A stretch of DNA of 39,891 nt, taken from NCBI RefSeq assembly GCF_001949145.1, contig NW_019091446.1, forward strand, positions 205,455-245,345. Reading direction: 5' to 3'. The first letter of the stretch is position 1, and each line of letters starts with the position of its first letter. The position numbers were made by a program, and so were the translations under genes. This document shows, in pieces, positions 33,245 through 39,891 of the stretch. The notes beneath the pieces are model-generated. The model did not search any database. It was not told the DNA's origin and saw only the letters and a program-made list of their open reading frames with translations. This DNA comes from Acanthaster planci (Eukaryota; Echinodermata; Asteroidea; Valvatida; Acanthasteridae).

Positions 33245-35665
33245 CGAGAAAATTCCTGTTGTAAATGTACTTGTTCACCGGTTTCAAAATGTCAAATATT
33301 GTTTTAATGTACATGTACTTCTTTTTACAACCTCCTCAAAAGAGGAATTCAGTTTAATAATAAAAAGGAACAGTACACTGTGATCATTTTGTATGATTTA
33401 TTTCTAGTGATCCTTGAGAATCTATTAAAATACAAAACAAATTCATATAACAGAACTGAGGTCAATAGACTATTCACAAAAAGTTCACAATTCAATAGCA
33501 ATTTATGTTATGTTAATTTTACGTTACAAAACCATGATGGATCTACTGCCCCATCTATAAGAAACAAAGGAACTTTAATTTTGATGAAGTGCAGTTTATG
33601 TAAATACATGTATTACTGAACTATTCCAGAGAACTGCATCATGAAGATACATCAGCATGTAAGATTAAACGGTCTGCTGAAATGAATCATTGTAACATTA
33701 GTAGGCATGTTAGGAGATGAACTGTATTGTGTGACATCTGAGGTTTTTTCACAAATGCTGTAATTCAAAACGACTACAAATTCTTTTTATACACCTCACC
33801 TTCCTGGCAATAATGTTAAATACATTATCTTCCAGTGACATCTGTTTCATTGCAGTGCATTTGTATACTTTTAAGATTCCAGAATGAGACTGACCATCAC
33901 TTTTATACTACTGACAAGTCAACCCAACAATAAGAGGGAAATGAGGACATGGTCCCACCGGGTACAATGTACATTAACACGTCACTGTTTTCCTTTCAAA
34001 AGGCACAGTTCTAAAACATTGACCATTTGCTCCCAGGTGATTTGTCACAATTACAGAGTTACATTATGTCCTGCATGTTGTTGACTCATCACTGCACCTC
34101 CCTGAAAAGAGTGGCCAAAATGGCTTTCACCCCTAAGAGTCCAGAGTATTTCCCAAGATAAGTTCAACCAAATCCGAAGCTGAGCATACTTATCACCATA
34201 CATCACCTCAGCAACATGTCTTAGGATCTTGGCTGTAGGTTTGATGTCTAAGGATTCCATGTTTCAAGGTATTTGAAATTATTACGGTATTTCAAATACC
34301 TTTGCAAGAGAACTAATTTTGTGGCATTAGCTCAAAGCTGAAGACATGAACTACTGTACAATTTCAAAATGCTTTACAAAACAAACATACAAATCAACTT
34401 AACAATAGGCATGAAATTGGATTCAACTCCCAAGTACATGCACATACTTTGGTCTACCAGAGAGTTCCCCCTTCAGAAGTCGGGAATTTCATAATTAATC
34501 AGCCCGGTAATAAAATTCATACAGAGATTCTGCTTACTCAAAGTAAGGTAGGGAACATCCGTTCAGCACTAACCTCACAGCAAGTTCATCCAGAATTGTT
34601 TCATTAGCACTTTAACCCTCCTATGCTGAAGTCACTCTTTGGGTCACTTGGTAAACACCTCAAGGAAGCACGGCTGTGTTGTGTTGTGCATTGTACCAAC
34701 AGTCCCTAAGAGGAATATCAGATTGCACTTTTGTGCTGCCCAACAACTGAGCATCACTGTTTCATGTGCAGAATTGTGCAGGAAACCAAATGCAATGAAG
34801 AGGACTGCTCAAAAGACCCTGGGACATTTTGTGCCGGCAACCTACAGAGTACACACTGAACCTGTGCATGTTTGAGTTCCATATAGAAAATACATGCTCA
34901 CCAGTGACTGTGGGCATTTGTGCACATTTGTGCTGTAAAACCAAAGGAGGGTTAAAAAGCTAATGGTTGTCCATCAACATCAGGCCACACAATGGCATTT
35001 GTGAGAGTCATGGGCACGTTTTAACCTCTTGCTCCCCCTGATGTTGGTCTAAAACACCTCGCAATTTCCCTTGGAATTCAATTCTCAGAATGGATGTAAA
35101 TTCGAAGACGACACTCACATGTTGATGACCCAACACAGAATTTATGTCGGCAATATTCCATGACCACATTTAAACTAAAAATTAGTGAAACACAATACCT
35201 GTACACATGTAATTACATGAACAGTAGTACATTTACAGGACAAGGAGTACTTCAAAACTGACTATCTCTCACTTCTATGATTTGTTTTCAAACACATGTA
35301 CACGTAGCTCTTGTATTATACAAACACATCACCTTTATAATAAGGTCTTTGTGACTTACATATAATCATGGCATGACAAGGATAACACTCAAAGTAGAAA
35401 ACACCAAATACAAAGACTTGGTACCTACAAGTTTCCTCCTCACAAGCAGGATGAAGTATTAGTAAAATGCTCTCATCAGGTTTTCCTGGTGTACATTGTA
35501 GGTGCAGTTTTGAATGCCACGCCAGACTTCAATGAGCCTCTGGTGTTCCTCTGCCGTAACTGTTGCTGTTAAGTAGATGTAAGCGAGGCATCATGAATGA
35601 GTCTGGTTGCTGGGACATGTTGGAGGGGTGGATGACCATTGGCCCCGTCTTGGTATCAACAGACC
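33245..35665. other. MRGBP 3' flank, 2.4 kb
   Basis: Downstream of the MRGBP stop on the minus strand; part of it should be 3' UTR. Read on the minus strand, TTTATT at 33397-33402 is an AATAAA. The MITE at 34616-34951 lies here. I see no other exon; open frames at 33884-34260 and 34639-34875 have no supported domain. Confidence 0.5.
34616..34951. mobile_element. 336-bp TTAA-flanked, piggyBac-type MITE
   Basis: TTAA at 34612-34615 and 34952-34955. The ends read CCCTCCTATG and, in reverse complement, CCCTCCTTTG. TTAA duplication with CCCT termini is the classical piggyBac arrangement. One plus-strand frame is unusually Cys-rich (for example LCCVVHC, then HHCFMCR), interrupted by TAA. This is faintly like the Cys-rich tail of piggyBac transposases, but that reading is weak. 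Confidence 0.75.
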
Positions 35666-37194
35666 TCATCTACGCCTCTTGCTGGCCAGTATGTCTGGGT
35701 TGGGTGCACTCGTTCCTTGCCTGGTCCTCTTCCTCTTGGGCGAGTTGTCCTTTTCTGAGGGGGTCACAGAGGCAAGAGAGGTCATGGTTGGTAGCCGGAT
35801 GGTGGTCTTCAGAGACTCTTTAGGGGTACCTGCAAGGACAGTCGTGACACTAACAACTTTACAGTCTCCATCTTTTCATTTTCAATGACAAAAACTAGCT
35901 ACTTCTGCAACGTCACTTCACTTTGAAAGAACATCATGTCCATGTTTTGTGCGATGTGGATGTACCACTAATACAGCTTTTGTTCTACTGATCTACTGTG
36001 AATGTCCATCTACAAATAAAAAAAATCTCATCACTTAAACACTCCTAGATTGGTGAATGGCAGGATTACTGGTGGAGAAAAATACGGGGGATTTGGCACC
36101 CCCTAACCACTCTGAATCCAACAACCATATGCACAATTTCAATGGTCCCTAGGGGGTTAGGATCAATTCAAACATTTAGTGAATAAAAATTTTTGGTAAC
36201 TTCAAAAAGTGTATGCCCACTAGTAAAAGCCAGCATTAATTGCGATCCTTTTTAAGCCGCCAAGCCAGAATTGTCATTTTGAGAAATTTGATGACAGTGA
36301 AAATAAGCGCACAGATGAAAAAGCCTTCTTTACAAACTAAGAACACATCATTTCTGAGCTTCCTGCACAACTGTAGTTTGCAGGGTTCTGAAGTTCGGAA
36401 CTAACTTGCACTGGAAACAAGTTAGCTGAACTGGTAAGTTTTTAAACGAGCTAAAAGCAACATGTAGTTCAGGATCTTGGTTTGAGCATGTTTCCCGCCG
36501 TGATTCTCTGTCTGTAGCCATCTTGTAGGGAATTGTGGAGGGCAGAGGTCACTAAAGAAGGTAGAAGCCAGAAATCCTGGACTAAGCATAATCTCTCTAC
36601 CGCAGTGGCATGTCTGACACACTGACGGCTGTGGAGATCTTCATCACTCTTGGTTTTTATTGTGGCACCCCTACCACCTTGGTCATGTGATGAATGATGA
36701 CTAATTCAACAGAAATTTATCTAAATAATGCCAAACAGAGAATCTGTTAGGTCAACTCACTTTCTTCCACATTGGAAGGGGCAGCTTTTCTTTTGCCACT
36801 CATCAGCTCACCATATTCTTCAGTTGGTAGTGTAAACTCGGACTGATTATTGGGGAATGGAAGAATCTCGGATTCATGCTGTAAAATAAAAGACTTTCAC
36901 TGAATTAGTTCCGTTAGGCTACGCTGTGAATTCCAATCATCAGATCAAAGTTCTGCAAAGCACTGACAGACAGCTTACAGATCAAGTCAATGCTTTCTGT
37001 TGAGGCACTTAAAGGTTCCTGTACATTTAATAAATAAAACTAAATGTTTGTATTTCCCACTGACCAACATACCAATGCTTGCATGTCGTACATGGTGCTG
37101 AGATGTTGCCAGATTTGCTGTGAAGTAACCTTGCGTCCCATGGATTGCTGCAACTTGTCATGAATGCACATCATTTGGAAATTCTTGTTCACCC
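35666..37194 (-). CDS. MRG/MORF4L-binding protein, last three exons
   Basis: A subunit of the NuA4/TIP60 histone acetyltransferase complex that binds MRG15 (Eaf7-type), acting in the nucleus. Exons (minus): 37194-37073 ([14 protein letters not shown], then [14 protein letters not shown]), 36878-36761 ([10 protein letters not shown], then [12 protein letters not shown] and [11 protein letters not shown]), 35829-35666 ([13 protein letters not shown], a KRKRTRQ basic patch, end ASKRRR and TGA at 35668-35666). Phases agree across the joins (phase 0, then a split Ser codon). [16 protein letters not shown] is the hallmark of the family. Missing is the 5' exon with the usual ...LFHAMxGHKPVG segment: I did not find it in the remaining 2.7 kb, so it probably lies beyond the window. 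The gene converges on PPIE. Confidence 0.9.
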
Positions 37195-38750
37195 CTTCAT
37201 CAGACAAATAAACAATGCATAAATTGTTGGGTTTAACCTCCTAGGGTGCACCCTTATTAAAGTTTCAGTACAGTTTAATCGTGTTAATTTATGAGTTTCT
37301 CAGTTTTTGCTGATTTCAAAATCCTTGTTCGGGTGCAGGCCGCAATGATTTTTTTTGTTTTTTGTGTGCCCGATCGGGCAGACCATGTCATAAATTTGCT
37401 TTCTTGAATTGGATCAACACTTGCCAAAGATTTCTCAGAATCCACGATTATTGTTATTTAACTACTGCATACATGCAGTCTTTTATTAGGCCAAAAAAAT
37501 ACATGATGTAGTTGTGCTGCGCAAGCCTATCAAAAATAGTGTTGGGAGCTCAGAACTTTTTTTTGTTTGGGAGCAATATTGTGCTGATTGAATGGCATCA
37601 GTGGGGGCGACAGCCTCCAAAAGTATCTCAAAAAGTGAAGAAAACCTGTCTTAATTTATGTAAAAATGTTTACATACGGCAATTCAAAAGGACATTATGA
37701 ACAATTCACACAATCACGACGGCAAACTGGCCAACAATGTCCGTGTATCTAGACCAGCGGGCACTAAACCTTGTGCCATGAGCAGAACAACCTCAAATTA
37801 CACTCATGAACACAGAAGATACATAAATAAATAAGACATAAATAAGAGACCATGTTCTGTGAATTAAATAAGAGACCATGTTCTGTGAATTAACTTGCAG
37901 AAAACCTCTTGCAACAGATCACTGATGTCTTTCCGGCCAGCAACCTTTTGCATTCGCGATGTGTGCGGCTGATGAAGAGTGTTTATGTACAGTACTTTCA
38001 GTACATGTACAGTACAGACTGGTTCTGGAAAATGTCCAATGTCAACTTTTTAATTAATTTTACTTGATTAATTACATTATACAATCCTCTCCTTCACTTA
38101 AAAAAATCCTTTTAAGTTGGGCCACCGCGCGAACCAAAATCAGTTTTCCTTCCAGAGTTGCCTTTGATTGAGCACGAGTCCAACTCTGATCAGTATCCAA
38201 TCAAACTTTTTGCACAGCCATTTATGACATCATTGGCCTAATATGGAACGTAAGGGCATGGCTACCGGAGATTGGCAAACATAATGCTAAATTTGAATAT
38301 ACATACATGTAAGTACAATTGGATGTAGTGAGAATTTAGAGTTGTTGTGCAGTGGAAATGCCGTATGTTGCTTGTTCTCAGTTGATTATTAGTGAAATCT
38401 CAACATATGCTTTTTACAACCATCGCGTGACGCAGGGCCATCGTAAGTTTACTGTAGTGTACATGTATGTACTGTACTGTTGTGACTGTACAGTTAATTT
38501 ATAGCACATGTGCAGAGCACTAGAGCGGCACTGGTGCGGCACAACTCGTTATCCATTTTTCGTTGTGTTTGCTTTTTTAACACATTTTCTTGCATGCATT
38601 CCGCGCGCTACCAACATGACCAATGTCATGCCATATTAAAACCGAACATCCGAACCGACCAGTTTGGTTTGGTTCGGTTCGAATGTGCAATGTTCGAAAC
38701 AATTTTTGGTTCGGTTTGGTTTGGCTGCAGCACTATTCTAACATACGGAG

Positions 38751-38906
38751 TACGAGTTGTCCTGGATACAAGTGGTCCAGGATACGAGTTGACGTGCATA
38801 CAAGATGACCTGGAAACGAGTTGACCTGGGTACGAGTTGACTTGGGCAGGAGTTTGGGGGTACGAGTTGACCTGGGTACGAGTTGTTCCGGGTACCAGTT
38901 GACCTA
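38751..38906. repeat. 16-bp degenerate satellite, about ten units
   Basis: Units begin near 38751, 38767, 38783, 38799, 38815, 38831, 38847 (14 bp), 38861, 38877 and 38893. The consensus is tacgagttgacctggg. Several units contain TGACCT (AGGTCA on the minus strand), the nuclear-receptor half-site, at 16-bp spacing. Confidence 0.9.
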
Positions 38907-39090
38907 ATTCCATACCAAACCGTATCCCGTGAGACAGACCTCATCTTAGTAGGCCTACATGTAGCTAATGAAATCACAGAAGGAAAATCGGTGTAACTAT
39001 GAATGAAGTGGCTATCGTTATGTCAGTTATACGCATTTCTCATTTTCTATCGTTACAGCACTGAACAGCGCAAGTGCGATGACATAGCTG

Positions 39091-39176
39091 AACACTAGTG
39101 GCCAAGTGATCAAGGTGAAAGGTTTAGAAACACTGGTTTGTGAGTTCGAATCCGCGCTTGAACTATTTAATTTTTT
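39091..39176 (+). tRNA. degenerate tRNA-like sequence (pseudo-tRNA or SINE head)
   Basis: TGGCCAAGTG resembles a Pol III A box (as in Ser/Leu tRNAs). About 35 bases later GAGTTCGAATCC is a nearly canonical B box/T-loop, and a run of T (39171-39177) could terminate Pol III. The acceptor stem does not pair well and no long variable arm is present, so it is not a functional Ser/Leu tRNA. A tRNA-derived SINE head or pseudogene is the better reading. Confidence 0.4.
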
Positions 39177-39229
39177 TGCCTAAATTTCATGTTTTATACC
39201 ATAATTGTTTATGTTGGTTTCTAATTGTA

Positions 39230-39453
39230 TGGAGCAGCACAGACATCCGGGATTCTCGCAAAATGACAGGTACTGCGCCGGTGAAAACAGCGATCTTGAC
39301 AACATACGCTCGCACCAGCCAGTCCAAGGATCGAGTTATACAATCTCTTCTTTGATCTGTACGTACACGCGCGCTTATTGCAGTTGTTTTCACCAGCGCG
39401 GAATGGTTGCTACCCATATTTCTGTGAAACTCCCGGATGTCCGCGCTGCCCCA
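39230..39453. mobile_element. 224-bp TA-flanked hairpin MITE
   Basis: The left end TGGAGCAGCACAGACATCCG and the right end are inverted repeats with three mismatches over about 25 bp. Similarity continues inward (ggtgaaaacagcg against cgctggtgaaaac in reverse complement), so most of the element is palindromic. TA flanks it at 39228-39229 and 39454-39455. The opposite-strand open frames encode similar peptides only because of the palindrome. Confidence 0.8.
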
Positions 39454-39891
39454 TAGGCCTAAGCAGGAATTTTTTTCTCATCGAAGGCTTTGGGGGATTT
39501 TTTTAAAGGGAAATAAAGTCCAAAATCTGTGCTTAAGTTGATGCGCTTGCGCAGTTGCAGTACTGTAATGATAAAACATGGGAGATGCGTTACAGCTGCC
39601 ATAACAGCCACTGCAAACTATAAAAGTATAAGGGGCAGCATAGACATTCTGTGCAATCTGAGATGAGACAGGCCTAACACCATTTTGGTTGGATGCACTT
39701 TTTATCTGTAACCTAAGGTTTGTATGAACTTCATAATTAAAAGTAACGTTAGGCCTGTGTAGGCCTAATTACATGTAACGTAGGTACGTATGCTAGTTGC
39801 TACACAACAATGGCCAACATACATGTTCATGTACATGATCTGTGACATGGCCAATGTTACTTGTTAGCATGGTTTGTCACGTTAAGTCTTC

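Larger units (their letters stand above)
37195..39891. other. right-hand region without a recognised exon
   Basis: By position it should be MRGBP intron 1 or promoter. It holds a GC palindrome gcccgatcgggc (37368-37379), alternating acatgtac/agtacag words at 37985-38015 and 38455-38490, a ggttcgg-type low-complexity stretch (38641-38725), the 16-bp satellite, the tRNA-like relic and the hairpin MITE described separately. From 39456 to the end I see only acatgtac-type words. Confidence 0.5.

Noticed and set aside
35563-35888. Plus-strand frames of 86 and 93 codons
   Set aside because: They are antisense shadows of the last MRGBP exon.
39187-39456. Open frames on both strands near the right edge
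   Set aside because: They are produced by the palindromic MITE at 39230-39453.
1-39891. CRISPR array, operon or prokaryotic defence system
   Set aside because: The tandem repeats have no spacers, all real genes are split by introns, and nothing bacterial is present.

Overview
This is a eukaryotic genomic window: split genes with GT-AG introns, large AT-rich non-coding stretches, many short terminal-inverted-repeat elements, and one 257-base assembly gap of Ns. The gene content (a cyclophilin with an RRM, a CYP2-clan P450, a secreted fibrinogen-domain lectin-like protein, the NuA4 subunit MRGBP) together with the constant acatgtac and taggcctac words suggests a marine invertebrate deuterostome, most likely an echinoderm. 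That assignment is inference from content and style, not from a search.

Layout. (1) 502-648, minus: first coding exon of a nuclear-looking protein that runs off the left edge. (2) 649-6029: no gene; a TTAA-flanked element carrying a THAP zinc-finger fragment, and a pair of inverted 16-bp-unit repeats. (3) 6030-12620, minus: a ten-exon cytochrome P450 that I could assemble exon by exon with matching phases. It carries an in-frame TAG in exon 4 and lacks the I-helix acid-alcohol pair. Its introns hold a 598-bp fold-back element, an LTR-like block and a TA-flanked MITE. (4) 15580-17891, minus: a secreted coiled-coil plus fibrinogen-related-domain gene with two compensating frame breaks. (5) 20290-30399, plus: an intact ten-exon PPIE (cyclophilin 33) gene of 311 codons, with a 49-bp minisatellite and a long hairpin in its introns. 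(6) 30400-35665: intergenic, with MITEs and a 37-bp tandem array that surrounds the gap. (7) 35666-37194, minus: the last three exons of MRGBP, convergent with PPIE; its 5' exon was not found. (8) 37195-39891: no coding exon seen; a 16-bp satellite, a tRNA-like relic and a TA-flanked hairpin MITE.

The genes do not form an operon or pathway. PPIE (spliceosome/chromatin) and MRGBP (NuA4 acetyltransferase complex) are nuclear housekeeping genes. The P450 and the fibrinogen-domain gene are lineage-specific accessory types, and both are damaged in this sequence. Whether that is pseudogenisation, an allele or assembly error is the main open question here.
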